NCBI GenBank assembly: GCA_963976815.1
Contig: CAXBLU010000012.1
Coordinates: 62,001-126,000, forward strand
Length of the DNA stretch: 64,000 bases
Source: JAHRVQ01 sp963976815
Lineage (GTDB): Bacteria > Pseudomonadota > Gammaproteobacteria > Pseudomonadales > Azotimanducaceae
Reading direction: 5' to 3'
The notes under the pieces are model-generated. The model was not told where the DNA came from and did not search any database. It was given only the letters and a program-made list of their open reading frames with translations. The position numbers and the translations under genes are program-made. Shown piece after piece: positions 8,951-17,169 of the stretch. The stretch's first letter is position 1, and each line of letters begins with the position of its first letter.

Positions 8951-9584
8951 ACTTTACGCCTGCAACCTGGGTCATCGCCTCAACTAGCTCAGCTTGATCG
9001 GCTTGGTCCGAGATAAAAACCTCCACCACATAACGTCCATCCGCATCTGGCCCTGACACAATATAAGCTCCGGTTTCAACAAAGGCCGCCCGCAGGGTTT
9101 CCGAATCCACATTCTCATCAAACATCAGCGTCATGCGTTTACTGACGGACGGCGCTATGCCGAAATCGGCCTGTGTACTCGCCGGCACGTTCAATGTTTG
9201 TGCGGGTTCCGGTTGATTGAGCACCAACAACAACGACGCACCCAACACCAAACTCGCTGCGGCGGCATAGGGCATCCAATTTGGTCGACTTCTTGATTGG
9301 GCAGCGGCCGAAATGGGCACGGCAACGTCAGCTTCCTGAGCATCAATACGATCCATCAGTTTTTCAAACGCCGGTTTATAGTCACCAAAATCCTCCCCCT
9401 GATCGCTTTGCACCAGGGTCTGAAGTTGCTGCAGCCTATCGCGCTCCTTCTGACACTCGAGACATTCCCCAAGATGAGACATCACCTTTAGCTGCTCTTT
9501 ATCAACCAGGGTGCCGTTCACGAACCACGGCAACAGGTCGAGAACCTCGTCGTGCACCGTTTGTCTATTAAGTAGGTCTTTCAT
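8931..9584 (-). CDS. membrane anti-sigma factor with zinc-finger N-terminus
   Basis: A 217-residue single-pass membrane protein. The N-terminal cytoplasmic domain carries the zinc-binding anti-sigma signature HLGECLEC (His37, Cys41, Cys44) of the ZAS/zf-HC2 type. One transmembrane helix spans ~103-124 (PYAAAASLVLGASLLLVL). The C-terminal ~65 residues (from MTLMFDEN to KYAAVLD) form an alternating beta/alpha pattern ending in GVKYAAVLD; this resembles the inhibitor-I9/subtilisin-propeptide type of domain and would be periplasmic. It starts 3 bp after the sigma gene stop and overlaps the downstream S8 peptidase gene. The I9-like assignment is by eye and less certain than the anti-sigma assignment. 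Confidence 0.85.
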   Translation of the reverse strand: MKDLLNRQTVHDEVLDLLPWFVNGTLVDKEQLKVMSHLGECLECQKERDRLQQLQTLVQSDQGEDFGDYKPAFEKLMDRIDAQEADVAVPISAAAQSRSRPNWMPYAAAASLVLGASLLLVLNQPEPAQTLNVPASTQADFGIAPSVSKRMTLMFDENVDSETLRAAFVETGAYIVSGPDADGRYVVEVFISDQADQAELVEAMTQVAGVKYAAVLD

Positions 9585-9587
9585 GAT

Positions 9588-10241
9588 TTATTGCTCATCC
9601 TGCTTCAATAGCAGCTCGAGATCTTCCACGTTAATTGCACCAGGGCCTGTACCCTTGTGTTCCCTCAAGATCGGTAATAGTTTCGCCAATCGTCGGCGAG
9701 CGTGAAACATTCGTGTCTTAACGGTATTGACAGGACAATCCATCAATTCGGCAATCTCCTGGTAGGAATATCCCGAGTAGTAGGTCAGCTCCACGACAGA
9801 CCGTTGGTCTGGTGAAATTAGATCCAGGCCGTTACTAAGCCAATCCTCCAAGCCAAGACGGCTGATCAGATTGGTCGGCTCCTCGAGTTCTTCTGCTTTC
9901 GAGACCGATTCCGCATTCTGTTCCGGCATTGTCTTGATCCGATCAAGACGCTTAATGCCCTTTAGATAAGCAATACCTGTAATCCAGGTGGAAACCTTGG
10001 ATCTTCCCTCAAATTTTGCAGCGTTTTCCCAGACGACAAACATCGTATCGTTGACGACTTCTTCAACCATATCTGGGCGGCGCATCAGCCTGGTGAGATA
10101 CCGGCTTAGTTGCTGATGGTGCCGTGCATACAACGATTCAAATGCCAGCCTATCTTTGGTGGCGACACGCTGTAATAATTTGAGGTCTTCCTGATCCTGT
10201 TCACCACGCTGGGTCTTCAGTTCATGGATAGACTTTTTCAC
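9588..10241 (-). CDS. ECF-family RNA polymerase sigma factor
   Basis: A 217-residue alternative sigma factor. Region 2 is seen in FESLYARHHQQLSRYLTRLM and VVNDTMFVVWENAAKFEG, and region 4 in LTYYSGYSYQEIAELMDC followed by VNTVKTRMFHARRRL (helix-turn-helix binding the -35 element). The start is GTG 10241, with a strong AGGGGCAGGG ribosome-binding site directly upstream. The C-terminus has an extra ~30-residue tail after region 4 (GTGPGAINVEDLELLL). It is the first gene of an operon with the anti-sigma and the S8 peptidase. A TATAAT lies on this strand at 10271-10276, but no convincing -35 was found. Confidence 0.92.
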   Translation of the reverse strand: MKKSIHELKTQRGEQDQEDLKLLQRVATKDRLAFESLYARHHQQLSRYLTRLMRRPDMVEEVVNDTMFVVWENAAKFEGRSKVSTWITGIAYLKGIKRLDRIKTMPEQNAESVSKAEELEEPTNLISRLGLEDWLSNGLDLISPDQRSVVELTYYSGYSYQEIAELMDCPVNTVKTRMFHARRRLAKLLPILREHKGTGPGAINVEDLELLLKQDEQ

Positions 10242-10307
10242 CCCTGCCCCTTTTAGAAGTTGGCCGAATCATTATATGGTCTAAATACTCAAAAATCCGC
10301 TGCAAAT

Positions 10308-10502
10308 ATGCCAGGTTTCACTTTCCAATTGGATAAGTCCGACAGAATGACAATATTTCATCATGGTCGAGCCATTAAAGTCCTGAAGCCCAGGGAGGCC
10401 CTCAAGCTAGAAGAGCGGATGCACCATGCACCGGAGGACGAACAGCAGCGTATGATGGCAGCGGCAACGGGCAACTATAAGCGTGGCAATGAAAAACCTT
10501 AA
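10308..10502 (+). CDS. small protein, unknown function
   Basis: A 64-residue hydrophilic protein from ATG 10308 (MPGFTFQLDKSDRM). An in-frame TTG at 10260 would extend it to 80 residues, but it lies very close to the divergent sigma gene start. It has no membrane segment and contains a charged stretch LKPREALKLEERMHHAPEDE. Its 3' end overlaps the Sel1/SPOR gene by 14 bp, suggesting co-translation. No family is recognised. Confidence 0.5.
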   Translation: MPGFTFQLDKSDRMTIFHHGRAIKVLKPREALKLEERMHHAPEDEQQRMMAAATGNYKRGNEKP

Positions 10503-11277
10503 AAGACTATTCAATCTAGTGATGTTTGTCAGCGGGATTACGCTAGCCTCTATGTCTCTGGCAAATTTTGATGTCGCCGCGGAGCTCTATGAGCAGAAAA
10601 ATTATGTCTCTGCTTTTGCGGCCTTTAAGGCTCTCGCGGAACAAGGTGATCCCAGGGCACAAACCGTCACGGCACTGATGTACAAGTTTGGTGAAGGGGT
10701 TGAGCAAAATTATCCTGCTTCATTCCTCTGGTACCGTAAAGCCGCGGAGCAAGGCTACCCTCCTGCCCAGTTCCATACCGGCGTCATGTTAGCCGACGGT
10801 CTCGGCACCGAGGCTGACCGAGACGCAGCAATAGTCTGGTTGACCCGCGCAACGGAAAATGGGTTTGAGAGAGCAATCGACAAGCTTGCAACACTTAATG
10901 CGAGCGCCGCTGTACTCGGCAAAGCAACCGAAGATCTGGTGCCCTGGTCAAAGGATTGGGACCTTCGACTCCCCAACAATCTACTGCATAACAACCCAAC
11001 ACCGGAACCCATCATTCCCACCCAGAGCTATCTTGTCCAGGTCGGCGCCATGAGTACTCAAGCCTCAGCAAATAGGCTCTGGGAGGTCCTGACTAGCCAC
11101 CATCAAAACCTTTTTGATGGACTATCGCCAAGGATCCAATTGACTCAATCCGATGATAGACGCATTTATCGTATTTCAACCGGTCCCTTTCGAGATTTTC
11201 GGTCCGCCGATGAGTTCTGCGGTCGGCTGATGGCGAGCACCATCCAGGCGGGATGCTTGCCAATTAAAATAAAGTAG
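10489..11277 (+). CDS. Sel1-repeat and SPOR-domain envelope protein
   Basis: A 262-residue exported protein from ATG 10489 (a GTG two codons upstream is also possible). A signal peptide runs to about residue 24 (...LASMSLA). It is followed by at least two Sel1-like repeats (EQGDPRAQTVTALMYKFGEG and EQGYPPAQFHTGVMLADGLG) and a C-terminal SPOR domain (YLVQVGAMSTQASANRLWE ... YRISTGPFRDFRSADEFC). SPOR domains bind denuded septal glycan, so a periplasmic, division-site or peptidoglycan-linked role is likely. It is divergent from the sigma operon. Whether that sigma factor controls it is untested. Confidence 0.85.
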   Translation: MKNLKRLFNLVMFVSGITLASMSLANFDVAAELYEQKNYVSAFAAFKALAEQGDPRAQTVTALMYKFGEGVEQNYPASFLWYRKAAEQGYPPAQFHTGVMLADGLGTEADRDAAIVWLTRATENGFERAIDKLATLNASAAVLGKATEDLVPWSKDWDLRLPNNLLHNNPTPEPIIPTQSYLVQVGAMSTQASANRLWEVLTSHHQNLFDGLSPRIQLTQSDDRRIYRISTGPFRDFRSADEFCGRLMASTIQAGCLPIKIK

Positions 11278-11405
11278 AAAACACCCTGCTAGCTCAGGTC
11301 TCCGCATGTCTTCCATGGTCCTAATGGTCGTTTAATTACTAGACAGGTAATCGTTTTTAGCCAGAAATATCATAAACTGCTGATCGAACTCCGAGGATAG
11401 TTGAA

Positions 11406-12221
11406 ATGACAAGTGCTGCCTTACACATAAGTTCTCCACCAAAATTCCCCGATTTACTTCGCAGCTGGCGCAGAACAAGAAAATTGAGTCAGGGCACCCT
11501 TTCATTAAATGCCGGTGTATCACAACGCCATCTGAGCTTTTTGGAGTCCGGCCGGTCCTCCCCTAGCCGAGAAATGGTCATCCTATTGGCAAGCACTCTT
11601 TCCTTGCCCCTTCGAGAAAAAAACGCGCTGTTAAATGCTGCGGGTTTCGCCAATATGTATGGACACAGCAACATTGATGAGGGGGAGATGAAACAGGCGC
11701 GACACGCGCTAGAGGTTATGCTGAACCACCATGAGCCTTACCCGGCTGTTGTCATTGACCGCAATTGGAATCTGCTGATGGGTAACGAGGCCAACGCCAG
11801 GATCTTTGGCAAATTCATCGATGCTGCAACGGTATGGAAAGATATCGGCGGCCATCCACCCAACGTGATGCGATTAACGTTACACCCACAAGGTCTACGC
11901 CAATATTTGCAAAACTGGCAAGATCTGGCCCTCTACTTTATAGAGAGCCTGGAAATCGAGCTTTCACTAAACCCTTACAATTCACAGGCCCGTCAGTTGC
12001 TAGACGAAGTAAGAAGCTATCCGGGTATGCCAACCACGCCACTACCGCCAGAATCTTTCCGTCCATACCTGGAGGTAAATGTGGTCAAGGGCGATCTTGC
12101 GCTCTCTTTCTTTACCGTGATTTCGACCTTCGGTACGCCTCAGGATGTGACGCTACAGGAACTGAGAATCGAAACGTTTTTTGCGGCTGATGAAGCGACA
12201 GAACAGTATCTCCGCGGTTGA
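11406..12221 (+). CDS. XRE-family regulator with MmyB-like ligand-binding domain
   Basis: A 271-residue transcriptional regulator. The N-terminal helix-turn-helix (residues ~14-70) is visible in LRSWRRTRKLSQGTLSLNAGVSQRHLS cut into its two helices. It is followed by the MLTR/MmyB-type C-terminal domain, recognisable by AVVIDRNWNLLMGN, NVMRLTLHPQGLR and EVNVVKGDLALSFFTVISTFGTPQDVT. In this family the C-terminal domain is thought to bind a small, possibly lipid-like, ligand. It stands alone: 128 bp of non-coding DNA precede it, and the next gene follows after about 160 bp. Its targets are probably neighbours such as the aldolase gene, but no operator was identified. Confidence 0.88.
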   Translation: MTSAALHISSPPKFPDLLRSWRRTRKLSQGTLSLNAGVSQRHLSFLESGRSSPSREMVILLASTLSLPLREKNALLNAAGFANMYGHSNIDEGEMKQARHALEVMLNHHEPYPAVVIDRNWNLLMGNEANARIFGKFIDAATVWKDIGGHPPNVMRLTLHPQGLRQYLQNWQDLALYFIESLEIELSLNPYNSQARQLLDEVRSYPGMPTTPLPPESFRPYLEVNVVKGDLALSFFTVISTFGTPQDVTLQELRIETFFAADEATEQYLRG

Positions 12222-12383
12222 CTCAGCCACCCTATACTGCAAACGACTCACTCTAATCGACTCACAACTCGATAAATTCATTTGCCATTGAGCCCGTTTT
12301 ATCAGCCGATAAAGGCAGTTGTATGCCCTGACGTACCGGGGCATTTGGTAGTAAACTGGCCGCAATCAAATGCGGCTAAGTCG

Positions 12384-13139
12384 ATGGGCAACCCAACTAA
12401 CGAGGCAATAACAGACGAGGAAAGGGCGGTGAGAATTGATCTCGCGGCACTTTACCGACTCGTCGCACTCGAGGGCTGGGACGACATGCTCGACACGCAC
12501 ATATCCGGCCGGATTCCTGGAGCTGACCACCATTTCCTGATCAACCCTTACGGCATGATGTTCGAAGAGATCACTGCCAGCTCTCTGATTCGAATTGATG
12601 TTAATGGCGACAAGTTATCGAACAGCGACTACGAGGTGAATCAAGCAGGATTCACGATCCATAGTGCCGTTCATATGGCGAGACCCGATGCTAAATTTGT
12701 GGTCCACCTGCACACAGCTAACGGTATAGCAGTGTCCTGCCTGGAAGCTGGCCTGCTGCCAATCAATCAGACCGCGCTGTCGGTTTACGGAGAATTGACC
12801 TACCACGACTATGAGGGAATTGCCCTTGATCTCGACGAGCGCGAGCGCCTCATCAAGGACCTCGGTACAAGCAACGCGATGCTTCTGAGAAACCATGGGA
12901 CCCTCGCCTGCGGCCCCAACGCCGGCGGTGTTTGGCAAAAAATATATCGGCTTGAGACCGCATGTGAAATACAAATCAAAGCGCAAAGCACGGGCGGCAG
13001 TATTAGCCCTATCCCGCAGAACATTTTGGAGCAACGACGAGCAGGCAGTAGTACTGAATCCCTGAGGCAACGGGGAGAATTTGTCTGGCCGGCCATGCTA
13101 CGAAGGCTTGATCGCATAGACCCTGGGTACCGCGACTAA
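12384..13139 (+). CDS. class II aldolase/adducin family protein
   Basis: A 251-residue zinc-dependent aldolase-fold protein. Family motifs are LVALEGWDDMLDTHISGRIP near the start, VVHLHTANGIAVSC with the metal-binding His-x-His, and LLRNHGTLACGPNAGG with the third histidine. ATG 12384 is preferred because homologous sequence begins at about ITDEERAVR; upstream in-frame codons from 12282 encode an unrelated stretch. The stop overlaps the start of the DUF3667 gene by 1 bp (TAATG). Many such stand-alone members lack a proven substrate, so no pathway is assigned. Confidence 0.85.
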   Translation: MGNPTNEAITDEERAVRIDLAALYRLVALEGWDDMLDTHISGRIPGADHHFLINPYGMMFEEITASSLIRIDVNGDKLSNSDYEVNQAGFTIHSAVHMARPDAKFVVHLHTANGIAVSCLEAGLLPINQTALSVYGELTYHDYEGIALDLDERERLIKDLGTSNAMLLRNHGTLACGPNAGGVWQKIYRLETACEIQIKAQSTGGSISPIPQNILEQRRAGSSTESLRQRGEFVWPAMLRRLDRIDPGYRD

Positions 13140-14197
13140 TGGGCCAAGAATTAGCATCACAACAGTGCCCTAATTGCCAGGCTGCTTTACATGGCCAATT
13201 TTGCTTCGCCTGCGGCCAAAATCAGAAAGCGATCAACAGACATTTCTTAACTTTGGTCAACGAAGCTCTTGAAGATGTGTTTACGCCAAATTCTCGAAGT
13301 GCTCGAACCTTAATTGCTTTATGTTTTAAACCAGGCTTCCTAACCCGCGAGTACTTTTCGGGTCGACGCGCAAGATATATACAACCCGTCCGCCTCTACT
13401 TTATCACCAGCATTATTTTCTTTTTTGTAGCGTCCTTCTCTGTCGGAGATATTGTTACAACGATTGATATAAGTGGTGATGAAGTCGTGCCAACAGCGGA
13501 TAACCAGGGTGCGTCGGAATCTAGCGGGAACAATAGCGTTCCAATCGCCAACAAGGACATTAATCTCGACGAAGTTGACTTCGGTTTTCTTTCAGAAGAA
13601 GAATCCGAAGCGTTTAAGGCGAATCTAAGTTCTAGAATTGAGCAGGCAGTCGAACAATCGAAAGAAGAACCCGATCTCGCGGAAAAGCAGATCTATATCG
13701 AGGACATGAAATGGGGATCTCTATCTGAGGAGGAATCCGATGCACTTAACGCCAGACTAAACACTCAGATTGAAAAAGCGGTGGAGCTTGCCAAAGACGA
13801 TCCAGGTCGCGCAAAACAGTGGGTCATCGATGCGGCCCCTCCGGTCATTTTCTGCCTGCTGCCCATATTTGCCGCGTTGCTAAAATTGTCTTATATCGGC
13901 AAGGGTCGTTTCTACACAGAGCATCTCGTGCTTGCTCTCCACAACCATAGTTTTATTTTTCTCGCACTGCTGGCTAGCAATCTAATCGAATTACTTCCAG
14001 CGACTGACCTGCGAGAATGGTTAGCTGCCCCGCTCAACATTTGGTTGCCAACCTACTTGCTACTAAGCCTTAAGGTCACTTACCAGCAAGGCTGGCTCCT
14101 CACCACCATAAAGTTCACGTTTCTGGGGATTACGTACAGTATCTTATTTTTGTGCGTTGGCCTGATGACATTACTTTTTGGAGTGATGACCCTATGA
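13139..14197 (+). CDS. DUF3667-like membrane protein with N-terminal zinc ribbon and internal duplication
   Basis: A 352-residue protein. The N-terminal zinc ribbon has Cys10-x2-Cys13 ... Cys22-x2-Cys25 (CPNC ... CFAC). It is followed by the DUF3667-type segment LCFKPGFLTREYFSGRRARY and a first transmembrane helix (~87-105, YFITSIIFFFVASF). A long acidic soluble loop contains two 34-residue repeats, residues 150-183 and 194-227, both starting (F/S)LSEEES. Four or so hydrophobic segments follow from residue 235. The gene starts inside the stop codon of the aldolase and ends in an ATGA overlap with the M15 peptidase gene, so the three are probably translated as one operon. Function of DUF3667 is unknown. 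Confidence 0.8.
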   Translation: MGQELASQQCPNCQAALHGQFCFACGQNQKAINRHFLTLVNEALEDVFTPNSRSARTLIALCFKPGFLTREYFSGRRARYIQPVRLYFITSIIFFFVASFSVGDIVTTIDISGDEVVPTADNQGASESSGNNSVPIANKDINLDEVDFGFLSEEESEAFKANLSSRIEQAVEQSKEEPDLAEKQIYIEDMKWGSLSEEESDALNARLNTQIEKAVELAKDDPGRAKQWVIDAAPPVIFCLLPIFAALLKLSYIGKGRFYTEHLVLALHNHSFIFLALLASNLIELLPATDLREWLAAPLNIWLPTYLLLSLKVTYQQGWLLTTIKFTFLGITYSILFLCVGLMTLLFGVMTL

Positions 14198-14727
14198 AAT
14201 TTATGGATAGAAGACTCAGTCAATTAGGCATTCTGCAGAGTCATCTCGATGCCTGCCGTATGCCGAGAGCAGATGAAGCTGTTCTACTAGTTGATGCCGG
14301 GGTCGACATTTTTGACCGCACCGTGAGCATGACGCCAAATACGTTCACAGCATGGAGGAAAATGAAAAATCATGCGACAAACGATTCTATTGAGTTGCAA
14401 ATTGTTTCTGCATATCGCTCCATCGACTACCAGTGCGATCTCTTTCTTAGAAAGTTAGGACGCGGTGTTCCACTGGAAGAAATATTGAAGGTCAATGCGA
14501 TTCCTGGCTTTAGTCAGCACCATACAGGTCGTGCGCTAGATTTAACGACGCCAGAGTTCCCGCCCCTCGAAGAGAGTTTCGAATCTTCCGCCGCCTTCGA
14601 GTGGTTGATGGCGCACGCATACCAGTACGAATTTGAACTTTCGTATCCCGCCAATAACAACCAGGGCATCGACTACGAACCCTGGCATTGGGCGTACACC
14701 GGCTCCGACTCACTTGCCGCAGTCTAA
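14194..14727 (+). CDS. M15-family D-alanyl-D-alanine carboxypeptidase-like protein
   Basis: A 177-residue VanY/DacY-like zinc peptidase. Zinc and catalytic motifs are visible: VSAYRSIDYQCDLF, SQHHTGRALDLT (SxHxxGxAxD with His109 and Asp116), and EPWHWAY (Glu162 and His165). No signal peptide or membrane anchor is apparent, which is unusual for a peptidoglycan carboxypeptidase and leaves its location open. ATG 14194 is used because it overlaps the DUF3667 stop as ATGA; a longer in-frame start at 14152 would overlap that gene by 46 bp. Its 3' end overlaps the convergent reductase gene by 4 bp. Confidence 0.85.
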   Translation: MKFMDRRLSQLGILQSHLDACRMPRADEAVLLVDAGVDIFDRTVSMTPNTFTAWRKMKNHATNDSIELQIVSAYRSIDYQCDLFLRKLGRGVPLEEILKVNAIPGFSQHHTGRALDLTTPEFPPLEESFESSAAFEWLMAHAYQYEFELSYPANNNQGIDYEPWHWAYTGSDSLAAV

Positions 14728-15554
14728 CTTGAATACTTTTTCATTTTCTCCGCTAACAACCGTTTTTGTTCTTCGGTCATTGGCTGCGTTTTTGCTGCAC
14801 TCGCTTTGCTCACAGCCTTAGCGAATACATATTTTTCTCTCACCACCTGCTTAACACTAAAACCTAACTCCTTTAGCCGGGGATAGACGTCATCAATCAT
14901 TTTAGGATTGCCGCAGAGTAGAAAGTGATCCGACTCAGGATCCGGACCTAATTGAAACAGCTGGTCTTGCACATAGCCTCGAAACTGATTGAGCGCCACG
15001 GGGTCGTCGCGGCTAAAACAAACATGCAAATGGAACTGAGGATGTGTTGCTGCATACTCAGTCAGCGCTGCACCGTAAACGAATTCAGAGATGTCCCGGG
15101 TACCATAGATAAAATGAACTTCAACCTCCTCCGCTAGTAGTCTAGCTTCGAGAGCTTTAAGCATCGACATAAAGGGTGCGATACCAACGCTTGTTGCCAC
15201 TAGAAAGAGCCGGCGCGGCATTTCTCGAGGCAAAGTTAATCGACCAAACGGTCCAGTAACGTTCGCCTTTAATCCAACTTCAGAATTAAATAACAATCGG
15301 CTCGCTCGCCCGTTCTCAACAACCGAAATCACAAGGTCGAGATAACTCGGTTGGATGTCCTCCTCAAAGTTGCAAAGGCTATAACTGCGCTCGAACTCGC
15401 CTGCTTCGTCAGCGAATGAGAATCTATAAAACTGGCCTGGCTCATACCCTACGGGAGTTCCATCCAGTCGCTGAAAACGGAAATCCTGGGTGCTAGGGCT
15501 CAGTTTTCTGATTCGGGTTAGCTCAACATCGAAAGTTTCCAACGGTGCTTCCAA
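14724..15554 (-). CDS. ferredoxin/flavodoxin-NADP+ reductase
   Basis: A 276-residue FAD-dependent reductase of the bacterial FNR type, transferring electrons between NADPH and ferredoxin or flavodoxin. The FAD-binding barrel has FERSYSLCNF (RxYS motif) and the G-rich VTGPFGRLTLP. The NADP domain has ATSVGIAPFMSML and LLCGNPKMIDDVYPRL. The C-terminal ~30 residues (after REKYVFAK) are a Lys/Ala-rich tail ending KYSS, longer than in classical Fpr. The start is a TTG at 15554 without a clear ribosome-binding site; a second TTG 12 bp downstream is equally possible. Confidence 0.9.
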   Translation of the reverse strand: MEAPLETFDVELTRIRKLSPSTQDFRFQRLDGTPVGYEPGQFYRFSFADEAGEFERSYSLCNFEEDIQPSYLDLVISVVENGRASRLLFNSEVGLKANVTGPFGRLTLPREMPRRLFLVATSVGIAPFMSMLKALEARLLAEEVEVHFIYGTRDISEFVYGAALTEYAATHPQFHLHVCFSRDDPVALNQFRGYVQDQLFQLGPDPESDHFLLCGNPKMIDDVYPRLKELGFSVKQVVREKYVFAKAVSKASAAKTQPMTEEQKRLLAEKMKKYSS

Positions 15555-15642
15555 AAATTTTAAAGTGCCTCATTATCGCATAGACCCATGATCCCATAGA
15601 CCCATGTTAGTATTTCGACGAGATTTTATAGGCAGCTAAACA

Positions 15643-16818
15643 TTGGATGTACAGGTAGAAGGTCAGACGGATCCGAGATTTGATCGGGTAAAGCAATCCT
15701 TTGCTGAGCTCTGGAGCGGAATAGAGGTCGGCGCGGCACTCTGTGTTTATTACCAGGGCCAACCAGTTGTTGATCTCTGGGGAGGATACACCGATCGAGA
15801 ACGCCAAACGCCGTGGCGAGCAGACACACTCGTCAATGTTTACTCGACAACCAAGGGAATTGCAGCCTTCACATTTGCACTTCTGGTTGATGACGGGAAG
15901 ATTTGTTACGAGGACAAGGTAGCTGACTATTGGCCAGAATTTGCTGTCAATGGAAAAGCGAATATCACCGTCGCCCAATTACTCTCGCATCAGGCGGGGC
16001 TCTGTGGTGTGGACGAAACCCTGCGGGTGGAAGACCTTTACGATTGGGCAAAAATGGTCCGCCTACTCGCCGAACAAAAGCCACTTTGGTCACCGGGCAA
16101 AGCCTCGGGCTACCATGCCGTCACCTGGGGGTATCTGGTTGGAGAACTGGCCCTGCGAATTACAGGAATGACTCTGGGTGAGCTGTTTCAAAATCGAGTG
16201 GCCAACCCCCTCGGACTGAATTTTTATCTTGGGCTTCCAGTGGAAAAACACGCTGAATGCGCATCACTCATCGGACCGAATCACGCTAGAAGTAGCATTC
16301 AGGTGAATGCCGGTGGAACCAATCAAGCAGTGCCACCGAACAAGTACTTCCAGGCTTCACTGTTAAACCCACCAATAAGCCCTTTCAAAGACGCCTGTAG
16401 CAAAGAATGGCGACTCGCAGAGATCGCGGCGTCAAATGGCCATGGAGATGCCAGGAGCATCGCGCGCTTGTACGCGTTGATGGCAGGGGACGGAGAATTA
16501 CGCGGGACTCGGCTAATCAGTCAACAGACAATAACCGCAGCCAGAAAACCAGAGGTGGAAAATTCGGTTGATCTGGTCACAGGCACCAAAATCCGTCGCT
16601 CCCGTGGCTTCATTCTAAGTCATGGGGGGAATTATGGACCCGGTCAACATGCCTTCGGTCACGCTGGCGCGGGTGGATCAATGGCTTTTGCAGACCCCGA
16701 TGCGGAACTCAGTTTTTGCTACGTAATGAATCAGATGCAGCCGGACTCAGAAACGGAAACGCGAGCTGCAAAATTAATTAGGTCAACCTACAACGCAATA
16801 GAAAATATTCCCACTTAG
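15643..16818 (+). CDS. serine hydrolase of the beta-lactamase/esterase EstB family
   Basis: A 391-residue class C beta-lactamase-fold hydrolase, most like family VIII carboxylesterases. The SxxK nucleophile motif is Ser68-Thr-Thr-Lys71 (VYSTTKGIAAF). The tyrosine motif is Tyr157 (SGYHAVTWGYL). A late HAGAGGSMAFAD replaces the KTG box. No signal peptide is seen, favouring a cytoplasmic esterase over a periplasmic beta-lactamase. The start is a TTG at 15643. It is divergent from the FNR gene, with 88 bp between them. Confidence 0.85.
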   Translation: MDVQVEGQTDPRFDRVKQSFAELWSGIEVGAALCVYYQGQPVVDLWGGYTDRERQTPWRADTLVNVYSTTKGIAAFTFALLVDDGKICYEDKVADYWPEFAVNGKANITVAQLLSHQAGLCGVDETLRVEDLYDWAKMVRLLAEQKPLWSPGKASGYHAVTWGYLVGELALRITGMTLGELFQNRVANPLGLNFYLGLPVEKHAECASLIGPNHARSSIQVNAGGTNQAVPPNKYFQASLLNPPISPFKDACSKEWRLAEIAASNGHGDARSIARLYALMAGDGELRGTRLISQQTITAARKPEVENSVDLVTGTKIRRSRGFILSHGGNYGPGQHAFGHAGAGGSMAFADPDAELSFCYVMNQMQPDSETETRAAKLIRSTYNAIENIPT

Positions 16819-17077
16819 CTAGACCCAGAACCCAAAACCCCAGTCTAAACCCTACCAGACCCGGAATATTCTGAAGAAATCGGGCTCTATCTTCCACCGC
16901 GCGCCCTTTTAGCTCGAATTGCCTAAAACTCAGGTACGGCATTTAATAAACCTGGTCCATTTGAGGTTGAGCGCCCTGAATCTTCTCGGGAACAGAACTC
17001 GAATGCGGCATTCGGAGATTAAAAAACGTCCAAGCGCCTTTTTTAGACCCGCGCTTTGTGGCACCATTGGCCCTCGC
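16819..17077 (+). other. non-coding stretch upstream of the yej-type operon
   Basis: No convincing coding frame. It begins with a C-rich stretch and holds a small hairpin at 17000-17014 (CGAATG-CGG-CATTCG). Together with the terminator at 17078-17104 it could be a leader RNA or a small RNA; no confident promoter was found. Confidence 0.4.
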
Positions 17078-17104
17078 AAAGTCGCCCACCACGGCGGCTT
17101 TTTA
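17078..17104 (+). terminator. rho-independent terminator upstream of the permease gene
   Basis: Stem AAAGTCGCC / GGCGGCTTT with one G-U pair, loop CACCAC, followed by a T-rich run. It lies 66 bp before the permease start and 260 bp after the upstream gene, so it probably ends a leader or small RNA, or the hydrolase transcript. Confidence 0.65.
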
Positions 17105-17169
17105 TTTGTACAGATCAAAAGTTTGTACCGTAGAGAGCGTCAACCAAGAACGTTCGACAGAAACCAGAT

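Noticed and set aside
16819..17104. 6S RNA, tmRNA or SRP RNA
   Set aside because: None of the conserved cores of these RNAs was found by eye in the stretch.
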